Shown: positions 1-8,034 of the stretch, in pieces
Layout: each line of letters opens with the position of its first letter
Position numbering within the stretch: the first letter of the stretch is position 1
From: an uncultured Ruminococcus sp.
GTDB taxonomy: Bacteria; Bacillota; Clostridia; Oscillospirales; Ruminococcaceae
Assembly: GCA_900553335.1 (NCBI GenBank)
Contig: USCU01000024.1
Location: 1-10,121 of the forward strand
DNA: 10,121 nt
Direction: 5' to 3'
Notes under the pieces: model-generated
The model's database searches: none
The model's input: the letters and a program-made list of their open reading frames with translations, nothing else
What the model was told of the DNA's origin: nothing
Position numbers and translations under genes: made by a program

Positions 1-50
1 GATCTACACAGAGTAGATCGTCGGCAGCGTCAGATGTGTATAAGAGACAG
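1..50 (+). other. Illumina Nextera i5 (P5-side) adapter left on the contig end
   Basis: Bases 1-9 match the end of the P5 flow-cell sequence, 10-17 (AGAGTAGA) match Nextera i5 index S504/N504 as I remember it, 18-31 are the Nextera read-1 primer part, and 32-50 are the 19-bp Tn5 mosaic end (AGATGTGTATAAGAGACAG). This is library-preparation sequence from untrimmed read-through and not a biological transposon. Genomic sequence begins at 51. The minus-strand reading frame of the neighbouring gene stays open through it, so automatic gene calling would add a false tail. Confidence 0.98.
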
Positions 51-568
51 TTCTGTATGTATGCACGATCATTATAGGGGTTACGTACTGCATAACGGCT
101 TGGCTTGACAATACGAACAGCAATTTGCCTGTAGTACTCCATCAAGTTATCGTCCAAGTTTAACGGGAAGTCATCAATATTTTCGAGGACTTCCATATTA
201 TACCTGTTCTTCAGAAAGACCTTGATTTTAAGAAGATACTCATAATACTTAAGCATCAATCTTTCCGATCCGCCTTCATCAAAGGTATAGTGAGACACCG
301 ACTTTTGAAGAAGATTATGAAATTTGCTTAAGAATCGGAGTCCCCCTTTGGTTTTAACAAATTCCCAAGCAGCTTTTTTATCCTGATAATCGTTAGGATC
401 GGTATCAACACCATTCGAATAAACCTTCTGAACGATATACTCAACAAAGTTCCTAAGCTGTGCCAAAATGTTTTGCGACAATAATCCTCGCTCGGAGGCA
501 TCAAATACAGAAATGTTTCGGCATATTACTTTGTTTGTATCATAAATTGCACCATCAACCTTTAGCAT
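51..568 (-). CDS. N-terminal fragment of the gene after hsdS; probable helicase/translocase subunit of the restriction system (partial)
   Basis: The ATG at 568 is preceded by an excellent ribosome binding site (AAGGAGGT at 575-582) and lies 23 bases after the hsdS stop, so it is the next operon gene. 172 residues are visible, starting MLKVDGAIYDTNKVICRN; the gene is cut by the contig end at 51. The visible part is mostly helical and soluble, with no signal peptide or membrane segment (for example LSQNILAQLRNFVEYIV at about residues 30-46 and ERLMLKYYEYLLKIKVFL at about 106-123). It resembles, from memory, the N-termini of DEAD/DEAH-box helicases found beside type I-like hsdMS genes, and its position is that expected for hsdR. 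No helicase motif is within the visible part, and no PD-(D/E)xK nuclease motif is seen in it, unlike classical HsdR. The reading is certain; the function is an inference from context. Any residues encoded by bases 1-50 are adapter. Confidence 0.75.
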
Positions 569-591
569 TTAATAACCTCCTTGCATAGTTG

Positions 592-1998
592 CTAATTTGC
601 ATTAATGACTACATTTTCGATTATCTCATCTATTTTGGATCTCAATTCCGCTATTTCAGACTTAATTGTTTCTTGCTTTTTAATTTCAGAATGTATTTCA
701 GCTACAATGCGTTGCTGTTCCTCCAAGGAAATATCCAACATTGGAAATTCCCTCACGACTATTGGGAAAATATTTGTGTTGTTGCCTAAGCCCTTTTTAT
801 AGATTTCAATTAGATACTGGAAATAGGTTGTTCTGAAATAGTAATAGGCGAACTCTGGATTGTAGTCCTTAAGCCGAATGCGCATTGTAAAATCAGCAAA
901 AACTCCTTGGAGTTCATCGTCATCAATCAAAGCGACTTTTCCAATAGTTCCTTCGCCGGAACGTGCAAGAATGATATCGTTCTTTCGCACTGTTTTGGCT
1001 TGTTTGGAATCAGAGTACTCCTTTGATACTGTGCTTGCATTTTCTGAATCGAACTTCCAATTCTTAATCGTTGCCATAGAAATATAGCAAAATTCGCCGT
1101 CCTCAGAATAGTCCGCCGGTGAGACACTTGCACCCAACACAATTGGCTCTGCGAGATAATGTTTAATCTTTTTCGATGTTCGGCTGTTCAACTCTTGCGC
1201 AACAAAATCTCCAGCATCTCTGTGAAATTTTGAGCTAAAACGCAAATCAAGATTATTCGCCAAACTATGGCTATTGCGAAAGTGAAGTTTAATTTTTTTA
1301 AGAACTGAAAACTGCTCATAATTAAAAGAAAATTCACGTTGAAACACATTGTCAATAATGCTAGTCGGGGTTACTATCTTACTCTCTATCTCTTTTATTT
1401 GGCTTTCAACTGGAGCTATGCGTTTACATAATTCATCCTGTTCTTCAATACTTGGGACAAAGATAGGTGCATCGTGGATATAAACTTTAGATAAATTTTT
1501 TTGTGTTTTTCCTGTTTCAACTCCACGAAAATATTCCTGCATTAAGCTTGAGTTTAGATAATATACTAAATATTTCGGACGTAACCGTGAAGAATCAACT
1601 CTAAATCTGCATAGATAATGTGAAAGTGTGATGTTTTCGCTACGATCACCTTCGTACAGGAAAGTTGCTCCACAATTTGAGGATATAGCCATTACTATAT
1701 CACCTGTTTCTATCCTAAAGGCAGCTAATTCATCTGCTTTTTCATCCGATATATACAGAAGATTATCGTAACAAGCGGTTCCTCCTGAAATATTTCTCAC
1801 AAGAAAGTGTATATTTTCGGAAACATCTGTATAGTCTTCTCTGGTAATAGGTTTACCGGTTTCAATAAATGTAATAAATTCTGCCAAACGCTTGTGGTTC
1901 ATAAAAAGATGTTTATGACGCATCAATAAATTGTCAACGTCGCAACGCAAAAACGGATCACCACTTAGTTCCGACAGTTTTGTTGGGCACAGTTGCAT
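592..1998 (-). CDS. hsdS: Type I restriction-modification specificity subunit S (HsdS)
   Basis: 468 residues, the usual length for HsdS. The protein has the expected two-fold plan: target recognition domain 1 at about residues 25-180, a conserved helical spacer beginning SIEEQDELCKRI at 183, target recognition domain 2 at about 230-420, and a second spacer beginning SLEEQQRIVAEI at 424 and running as a coiled-coil-like helix to the end. The two halves echo each other elsewhere too (GDIVMAISSNCGATFLYEG versus NDIILARSGEGTIGKVALID), as in the family. HsdS reads a bipartite DNA target, one half per recognition domain, and docks HsdM and the restriction subunit in the cytoplasm. I chose the ATG at 1998 over a GTG at 2007 because the GTG lies inside the GAGGTG ribosome binding site (2005-2010), which is 8 bases from the ATG. 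The recognition sequence cannot be predicted by eye. Confidence 0.93.
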   Translation of the reverse strand: MQLCPTKLSELSGDPFLRCDVDNLLMRHKHLFMNHKRLAEFITFIETGKPITREDYTDVSENIHFLVRNISGGTACYDNLLYISDEKADELAAFRIETGDIVMAISSNCGATFLYEGDRSENITLSHYLCRFRVDSSRLRPKYLVYYLNSSLMQEYFRGVETGKTQKNLSKVYIHDAPIFVPSIEEQDELCKRIAPVESQIKEIESKIVTPTSIIDNVFQREFSFNYEQFSVLKKIKLHFRNSHSLANNLDLRFSSKFHRDAGDFVAQELNSRTSKKIKHYLAEPIVLGASVSPADYSEDGEFCYISMATIKNWKFDSENASTVSKEYSDSKQAKTVRKNDIILARSGEGTIGKVALIDDDELQGVFADFTMRIRLKDYNPEFAYYYFRTTYFQYLIEIYKKGLGNNTNIFPIVVREFPMLDISLEEQQRIVAEIHSEIKKQETIKSEIAELRSKIDEIIENVVINAN

Positions 1999-2004
1999 AG
2001 ATAA

Positions 2005-2010
2005 CACCTC
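2005..2010 (-). promoter_or_regulatory. Ribosome binding site of hsdS overlapping the hsdM stop codon
   Basis: The minus strand reads TGAGGTGTTATCTATG: the hsdM stop TGA (2009-2011) shares its GA with the GAGGTG ribosome binding site. This decides the hsdS start (ATG at 1998) and suggests translational coupling of M and S. Confidence 0.7.
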
Positions 2011-4405
2011 AATCCCACTGGATTTCTCTCATATAATCCAAAATCGTTTCTTTAACACCATCATCCACAATAACACCGGTTTCATTAAAACGGAATAGCG
2101 TATTGGGCATCTCTTTCTCGCCTCGTTTTGAACGCTTGTATCCGATACTATCCGTTTCTGCCATAAACACATCGTAATTTAGTGCCTTTGAAACTTCACC
2201 AAATACCCACCATGTGTTTACAAATCCAAATGTCTCTTTTGTGTCTTTATCAGGACTACAGAGCGATTCCAACTCATCCCTATATTTTATAATTAATCCA
2301 TTTGTGTCGAGTGTTTTATCCTTATCTGTAATATAATTTTTTAGCATTTTTTGCAGAAGAGCAACTTCTTCATCAGCGGTTAAATTTTTAATAGACGGAA
2401 GTTTTGCTTTGAGTTTCTTTCCATTATATACAGAAATCAAATTATCCACACGAGTTTTAAGTTGTGAATAGTCTTTTGATGCAGTATCCCACGCCTCGTT
2501 CCAAGCCGCAATCTCTTCTTTTGTTTTCTTTTGTGCAAAGAGAATGCTTGTTTTTGTTGAGGTATAGGGCTCAAATGCCAACTGCGGCAAGGATACAACT
2601 GCTTTTATTTTGAAATATTTATAGAGGAAGAGGCGGATATATTTGTTTTCGGTTGTATCAAATACGCTTTCAGGCAATACCGCCGCTACACGTCCGTTTT
2701 CCCTAAGAAGCTGATACCAACGCTCGATGAACAGGTTTTCTGAATTCTTTTTCTCACCGAACATAAAGTCATGCTTAATGGTTTTCTTGGTGTCATTGTC
2801 CAGTTCAACGCTAAACGGAGGATTTGTTAGAATTAAATCGAACTGTCCATTGACTTCACGCTCTTGGTAAAGCGTATCCTTAATACTTCCATTCAAAGCG
2901 TTTGGTGCTGTTTCCTTTTCGTATTTAGCAAACGGAAGCAAACCATCCTTTACAAAAATATTAGTGGAACCGTCTCCGTGAAGGATCATATTGACCTTCG
3001 TTGCCGTACCAAGATTAAAGTTTATCTCAGAACCATAAATATAAGTTTGTGCCCACTTATTTTCTCTATGATCTGGGAAAAACCAATCAGAGGTTACTTT
3101 GTCTTTGACAGCTCTTGAAGTGCCAAGATCATTATTGTAGCCCAAAGCATTACGATTACGGTACTTCATATTTTCCGTAATGAACTTCATGTACTCAATT
3201 AGAAATGTTCCGCTGCCTGCTGAGGGGTCAATCATATACGGGATTTCTTTGTCATCTTTGATACGCTTAATCGCAAGCTTGTCTGCCTGAATAGCATAGA
3301 GCATGAACCGCACGATGTTTGTGTGGGTGAAAAATTGTCCCTTGCTTTGTTTGAATCCATCACGAATAATGCCCTCGAAGAAGTCGCCCAATATATCTTT
3401 ACCGCTCAAGCTGTTTTTGCCGTCCACAAAAGAAAGTCCTTCTAACTTCTGAACGGCATATTTGAGCTTTGATAAAGAGAACTTTTTGGTATCTACTACA
3501 TAAGATTTTTCAAGTTCTTTTTCATCTAAAATATAAAGCTTGGATTTAAGCGCACGACGATAAAGCTCATTGATACGGTCAAAGAGCTTCTCATTTGTTT
3601 CAAATTCCTCATCGCCATCTTTTGCGAATGTCATTGACTGAAAATCGTAAGTGTCACCGTCTTCCTTCTCGTCTTCATCCTGTATTTTGGAAAGTATCAG
3701 ATTCGTCAAAGAAGAGAAAACATCGTTATCATCGGTTCCGCCACCACCCCAAAGAACATTGTGCAAATCTTTTTGAAGTTGCAAAAGCATACCATGCGAA
3801 AAATTAGTTTCCAAGTCTTTTTCGGAACCTTTTATATATGGCTTTTTCTGTGCTTTGCCATAACGAGCGGGTATTGTATTTGTAAAATCACGGACGGCTT
3901 CCCAATCAGCGTAGGTAGGGTATTTTTGGTTATCGATGATAATACACTCATCGGAATTTGAGCCGCTTGCATCGTTGGTGGTGTATAAAACTAAATATTT
4001 AACATCATGCCCTTCGGTGCGTTCCATACCCGCCAACTTAAAAAGTTGTTCCTCGATAACACTATCTTTGTCAATAGTTGCATATTCTTCTTGGTTTTTA
4101 ACTTCGATAAACAGGAAAGCATCACCGTTTGCATCCCTCACGATGATGTCAATACGGCTTGTAATAGTGTGGGGACGACCGGCAGTATATTCGTGCTCGA
4201 TCTCTATTTTATCCGGAGCATAGCCAAGCTCATTTACCAGCTTTGTTAATAAATACGCACGACACAGTTCTTCCGGTTTGGCATCCGTTCGTTTTTGGCA
4301 TTGGATTATTTTATCATACGCCAATTTTCCTGCTGATAAATCAAGTTTAGTTACAACCTTAACGGGTTGATCATCGATGTATTGTTTAACCAATGAATTA
4401 TTCAT
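2009..4405 (-). CDS. hsdM: HsdM-type N6-adenine DNA methyltransferase with fused N-terminal HsdR-like nuclease domain
   Basis: 798 residues against about 500 for a usual HsdM. Residues about 40-150 resemble the type I restriction enzyme R N-terminal domain (HSDR_N): a PD-(D/E)xK-like signature is visible as SRIDIIV (D86) followed by FIEVKN (E101, K103). After a helical linker with an acidic stretch at about 243-251, the gamma-class N6-adenine methyltransferase follows: GQFFTH at 356-361, the AdoMet-binding motif I DPSAGSGTF at 393-401, and catalytic motif IV NPPF at 528-531. A charged helical insertion lies at about 620-720, and a family-typical C-terminal element (VFMAETDSIGYKRSKRG) begins at about 747. 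It should methylate adenine in the target chosen by HsdS. The nuclease domain may make it also the cutting subunit; this is inference from the three conserved positions. The ATG at 4405 has a strong AAGGAGG ribosome binding site 8 bases upstream. It starts 55 bases after the preceding gene. Confidence 0.92.
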   Translation of the reverse strand: MNNSLVKQYIDDQPVKVVTKLDLSAGKLAYDKIIQCQKRTDAKPEELCRAYLLTKLVNELGYAPDKIEIEHEYTAGRPHTITSRIDIIVRDANGDAFLFIEVKNQEEYATIDKDSVIEEQLFKLAGMERTEGHDVKYLVLYTTNDASGSNSDECIIIDNQKYPTYADWEAVRDFTNTIPARYGKAQKKPYIKGSEKDLETNFSHGMLLQLQKDLHNVLWGGGGTDDNDVFSSLTNLILSKIQDEDEKEDGDTYDFQSMTFAKDGDEEFETNEKLFDRINELYRRALKSKLYILDEKELEKSYVVDTKKFSLSKLKYAVQKLEGLSFVDGKNSLSGKDILGDFFEGIIRDGFKQSKGQFFTHTNIVRFMLYAIQADKLAIKRIKDDKEIPYMIDPSAGSGTFLIEYMKFITENMKYRNRNALGYNNDLGTSRAVKDKVTSDWFFPDHRENKWAQTYIYGSEINFNLGTATKVNMILHGDGSTNIFVKDGLLPFAKYEKETAPNALNGSIKDTLYQEREVNGQFDLILTNPPFSVELDNDTKKTIKHDFMFGEKKNSENLFIERWYQLLRENGRVAAVLPESVFDTTENKYIRLFLYKYFKIKAVVSLPQLAFEPYTSTKTSILFAQKKTKEEIAAWNEAWDTASKDYSQLKTRVDNLISVYNGKKLKAKLPSIKNLTADEEVALLQKMLKNYITDKDKTLDTNGLIIKYRDELESLCSPDKDTKETFGFVNTWWVFGEVSKALNYDVFMAETDSIGYKRSKRGEKEMPNTLFRFNETGVIVDDGVKETILDYMREIQWD

Positions 4406-4460
4406 GGATTAATCCTCCTTGTTCGCTCTAGTGATTATTAAACCTGAATGTTTTTTCTTA

Positions 4461-6818
4461 TTACACATTCTTATCAAGTTCTTTTAGAAGGCTAGCTAAA
4501 ACACCATTTGCCTTTGTAGGACCTTGGAAAGTTGCCACAACACCTTTTTCCTTCATTTCTTTGAGGGTAAGGCTATTGTGGGGATAGGATTTTAATAATT
4601 CTAAGCGAATAAATTTATTACTGGATGCAAGCGCATCATCTTCCTTATAGTACTCCGAATCATCAATAATTCGCTCGGAATCACTGAGATTCGTAGCAAT
4701 TACACGACACTTATAAGAAATCTCAGCATAGGGCAATGTCAGATAAATATAGACAATATCATCGACTTCATAATTAGCATGTTGTGCCCACTCGATTTGA
4801 GTCATGTTATTAAAAGCACCGATCACATCGTAATAATCTGTATTGCCTGCGATAACCCAAACTGTATTACCTTCAAGACCGTTATCGTTATTGAAAACTT
4901 TTCTTGCGGTTTCAAAGGATACCGCATTATACTCTTCGTCACTCCAACCGCCAAACATATCTTTAATCTGACCAATATCCCAGATATCTTTAGCGATGTT
5001 AAGGTATGCCTTGGCACGTTCGCTGACAGCGTTTTTATCCATCTTACTATAAGCTTTTATGCCGTACTTTTTTGCCAAGGGAAGAAAAAGAGGATTGTTT
5101 TCATAGAACAGTGAATTCATTGCTTTTGCAAAAACTACATTGTCACCAAGATATTTTTGAACCTTCAAATCGTATTTCATATCTTGATAACTTCTGTTCT
5201 TATCTTTTGTGAGAATCATCAAGTTGCCAATGTTATGTCTCGTAGCATTAAAGTCACGTTCATCGGCAAAATCTTCTGCATAGTCAGAATACATATCCGG
5301 TAAGATGTGCTCGATGTCAAAAGGATTCTTGGATTTTCTGTTGATATATGTATCAAATTCAGAGGGATTACCCATCGCAATGTTTAAATGAGATGCAAAG
5401 CGAGCAATAAAGTGTAATGTATATCTCTTGAAGAACTGATTTTCATAATTAAGTTCTTCAAATTTATCCCAACCAACATTGGCATCAAGTAAAGCCTTGG
5501 TTAAAATAATGGCAATTTCTTTAACGCTTTTGTTTCTAATATTGACAAGGACCTTAAACAAGAAAACCTTATTGGTATTAAAGTTTGCCTTTTTAAAGTT
5601 AAGAATTCGATTAGATGCAAAAATGTCTACGAATTTAGCAACAAGCTTGATTTTCTCATTTACAACGGACGGCTTATCATCCTTATCTATAGCGGAAATC
5701 ATAAGCAACGTTTGATAATTCAAATCTCTATTTGCATTATAGAATACACTTTCAAAACCAGCGATGAGTTTTTTAGAGTATTGTTTGATATTAAGATATA
5801 ACTCCACCATCTGGCTCATTTCTTTAAGCACAAACTCTTTATAGTCCTTAGATGTAGTTAATCCCATTTGCTTTTTAGCATTTTGACGTACCCACTCGTG
5901 GAATTTTTCGCCGAGGAGTTCGTAATCCTTGTCTTCGGCATCTTTCTTGCCTTCACGAAGTGATGTAGCATAGTTACCACGAAGCCAAAGGGAAATAAAC
6001 TCGACGTCAGCTGTGTTGACTACACCACTTTGTTCAGATTCCGCAGCTGATTTGATTTTATTAACAAGTTCTTGCCACTTGGAATTCACTTCAAGCTTAT
6101 CATCTTCGCTAACTTCGTTTAATACAAACGCTTTGAGCATTTCTGCGCTGTTCAAGCTCAACCCACGATCATTCATAGTGATAAAAATAGTGTGAGCTTC
6201 TTGTTCTGACGGGGTTACAATTTCAAGTAATAAAATCTTGTGCATTACCCAACATGCAAAATAAGGTAATGCTTCGAGAGTGATTTCATCCCTGAATAAG
6301 TCAATAATGTCAAGATATCTATCAAGAAGAGTTTGAGAACTTTCGTCAGTGGGTTGGAAGTTTGTCTCTCCTTTGTACAGATGACCCATACACGCTTTGC
6401 GTTCCGGAACATTAATATTAAACGTTTTCTTTGCGCCGAAGGGGCTGGATAAAATCATATTGGGGAGCATACTATCAAGTTCGTGATTACCTTGATCGTG
6501 AAGCATTTTATTAATATACATCAACAACAAGGTTAGAGAAGTTAAACGCTGTTGACCGTCCACAATTTCTTTTGTGGAATCGTCGCCGGTGCGAATAATG
6601 CTTCCCATAAAGTAGTAGCCATATTGAGCCACTTCATCTGTATCTTCGTGCTTAAATTTACTATTTTCATAGTACATCAAAAAGCAGTCGGTTATATCGT
6701 TAATAAGCTGCTCAATTTGCTTTCTACCCCAACGATACTCTCTTTGGTAGACGTTGATAGTAAAGGTCTTACTATTTAGTATTTCATATAACGTTTCCGT
6801 TTTGTTGATTCTATCCAT
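4461..6818 (-). CDS. GmrSD-like DUF262-DUF1524 (HNH) restriction protein with C-terminal EVE/PUA-like domain
   Basis: 785 residues. The N-terminal DUF262 domain (about 1-250) shows YQREYRW at 24-30 and the hallmark DGQQRLT at 87-93. A helical middle leads to a DUF1524 His-Me-finger nuclease at about 430-600, with DIEHILP at 501-507 (H504 the likely general base), then RHNIGNL at 527-533 and a following N-R-S at 541-543. Known DUF262-DUF1524 proteins include GmrSD, BrxU and SspE, which use NTP binding or hydrolysis and cut or nick modified phage DNA (SspE instead guards phosphorothioate hosts). The last approximately 135 residues, beginning VWVIAG (W654) and containing YEVDDIVYIYLTLP then a YKCRVI strand, look like an EVE/PUA-superfamily fold, a family that reads modified bases. 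So a modification-dependent type IV-like role is likely. The ATG at 6818 has AAAGGAA about 9 bases upstream. The 113 bases before it hold no promoter I can support, so transcription probably comes from the upstream fic genes. Confidence 0.9.
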   Translation of the reverse strand: MDRINKTETLYEILNSKTFTINVYQREYRWGRKQIEQLINDITDCFLMYYENSKFKHEDTDEVAQYGYYFMGSIIRTGDDSTKEIVDGQQRLTSLTLLLMYINKMLHDQGNHELDSMLPNMILSSPFGAKKTFNINVPERKACMGHLYKGETNFQPTDESSQTLLDRYLDIIDLFRDEITLEALPYFACWVMHKILLLEIVTPSEQEAHTIFITMNDRGLSLNSAEMLKAFVLNEVSEDDKLEVNSKWQELVNKIKSAAESEQSGVVNTADVEFISLWLRGNYATSLREGKKDAEDKDYELLGEKFHEWVRQNAKKQMGLTTSKDYKEFVLKEMSQMVELYLNIKQYSKKLIAGFESVFYNANRDLNYQTLLMISAIDKDDKPSVVNEKIKLVAKFVDIFASNRILNFKKANFNTNKVFLFKVLVNIRNKSVKEIAIILTKALLDANVGWDKFEELNYENQFFKRYTLHFIARFASHLNIAMGNPSEFDTYINRKSKNPFDIEHILPDMYSDYAEDFADERDFNATRHNIGNLMILTKDKNRSYQDMKYDLKVQKYLGDNVVFAKAMNSLFYENNPLFLPLAKKYGIKAYSKMDKNAVSERAKAYLNIAKDIWDIGQIKDMFGGWSDEEYNAVSFETARKVFNNDNGLEGNTVWVIAGNTDYYDVIGAFNNMTQIEWAQHANYEVDDIVYIYLTLPYAEISYKCRVIATNLSDSERIIDDSEYYKEDDALASSNKFIRLELLKSYPHNSLTLKEMKEKGVVATFQGPTKANGVLASLLKELDKNV

Positions 6819-6931
6819 AATAAAATTCCTTTCGAATTTAATTATCTTTTATATGATGACAAATTTTGCACTCATAATGCCAACGAGGTGTGGCTTGAGG
6901 AAAAGATGCTTGTGGGATAATAAGATTTGTT

Positions 6932-8014
6932 TCAAACTAAAACTTCCCACTTGCCGTAGCGTTTGCCGCTTTCACGGCGGATATAGTTTTTATCCTGTAG
7001 CGATTTCATAATTCGCTTGATTGTTGCGATTGATTTTCCGGTGGCTTCTACGAGCTCTTGCTGCTTAATTGTCGGATTCTTTGCAACAAATTCTAAAACC
7101 GCAAGTTCTTCTAAGGTACAGTCTAAAGTATCAAATTGATACTTTGAAACTTTGGAATTGATACTTTTGGATTCATTTTCATCCACAAAATCAACGTGCA
7201 TTGTGCGGTTCTTCAACTCGTGGTTTGTGCCGAGCAGAAGATTTGCAAAAAACAATTCCAAAAACTTTGTTGTGGAATGAATGCCTTTTTGCAAATCGTT
7301 ATAGTTTGCTCGAACCAATGCATTACGGAAATACCAAGAGTTTTCACGGAACGCATCGTTATTTTCACGGAAACCAAAGGTTTTCATATACTTAATCATA
7401 AACACGGCAGTAGCTCTCGTGTTGCCCTCGCCGAAAGGGTGAATCTGCCAAATATCCGATGCAAATTTTGCAAGATGCTTCACCGATGCTTCAACCGACA
7501 ATCCCTCATAGGAAAATTGTTTTTCGGTGGCAAAATCATAATCCAAAGTCTCTTTTATGCTGTTAAAATCAGCGTAGATAACCGTTTCACCGTTCAGAAT
7601 CCATTCCTTTTTGGAAATGTTATATTGACGGATTTGTCCGGCGTGGTTAAATACGCCCTCGAACAATCTGCGGTGAATGGTAATCCACTCGGCAGGAGAG
7701 AACTGAAACGCTTTCTCGCCCAAAAGCTTTGTAATTCTTGCAGAAACGATATCGGCTTCTTTGGTGCTATCCTCAAGCTCGGAACGGTTTGTTCTCTGCT
7801 CGTAATAGCTGTAAATACGCTTCTGAGCCTCGTCGATGGTGATTTTACCCTCGATGTGGTCCTTTGCCGTATCCAACAAATATTCCGACGTATTGAGTCC
7901 GTCAACCGCCTGTAAGCCGATAGCCGTTTGCCAAGCTTCGCTTTTTTCGGCTCTGTCGGGTTCGCCCTGCTTTATATATTCTTCCAGTTCAAATTGCCAA
8001 TTCTTATTGGGCAT
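6932..8014 (-). CDS. Fic family protein with N-terminal VbhA-antitoxin-like segment and C-terminal winged helix
   Basis: 360 residues. Residues about 20-75 (AWQTAIGLQAVDGL, then DHIEGKITIDEAQKRI) resemble the VbhA antitoxin that blocks Fic enzymes, fused to its own target. The inhibitory motif (S/T)xxxE(G/N) is read as L34-Q-A-V-D38-G39, so Ser and Glu are replaced. The Fic domain follows (about 95-275), with the active-site motif HPFGEGNTR at 192-200. The catalytic His192, acidic E196 and N198 are present. Compared with HxFx(D/E)GNGRxxR, the second glycine is Thr199 and the last arginine is Ala203. Fic enzymes usually transfer AMP to a hydroxyl of a target protein; the altered motif leaves the nucleotide open. 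Residues about 300-357 form a winged helix (ELVEATGKSIATIKRIMKSL), so it may bind DNA and regulate its own operon. It starts 20 bases after the first fic gene, with GAGGTG upstream. Confidence 0.92.
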   Translation of the reverse strand: MPNKNWQFELEEYIKQGEPDRAEKSEAWQTAIGLQAVDGLNTSEYLLDTAKDHIEGKITIDEAQKRIYSYYEQRTNRSELEDSTKEADIVSARITKLLGEKAFQFSPAEWITIHRRLFEGVFNHAGQIRQYNISKKEWILNGETVIYADFNSIKETLDYDFATEKQFSYEGLSVEASVKHLAKFASDIWQIHPFGEGNTRATAVFMIKYMKTFGFRENNDAFRENSWYFRNALVRANYNDLQKGIHSTTKFLELFFANLLLGTNHELKNRTMHVDFVDENESKSINSKVSKYQFDTLDCTLEELAVLEFVAKNPTIKQQELVEATGKSIATIKRIMKSLQDKNYIRRESGKRYGKWEVLV

Positions 8015-8034
8015 ATTTGCACCTCATTTCGTTA

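Noticed and set aside
32-50. Tn5 mosaic end, suggesting a transposon end
   Set aside because: It is preceded by the read-1 primer part, a Nextera index and P5 sequence, so it is library adapter. There is no target duplication or transposase.
927-1142. 71-residue minus-strand open frame inside hsdS
   Set aside because: It is an out-of-frame shadow of the HsdS reading frame with no ribosome binding site or domain.
4446-4470. Inverted repeat GAATGT/ACATTC around the DUF262 stop codon
   Set aside because: The stem is only 6 bp with a 13-base loop and no proper T-run on the minus strand; too weak for a terminator.
6819-6931. Own promoter for the DUF262 gene in the 113-base gap
   Set aside because: TTGGCA, TTGTCA and TATAAA are present on the minus strand, but no pair has a 15-19 base spacing, and no hairpin with a T-run marks the end of the fic transcript.
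7196-7915. 239-residue open frame on the plus strand
   Set aside because: It lies wholly opposite the second fic gene, has no ribosome binding site context or domain, and is cysteine-rich antisense-like protein.
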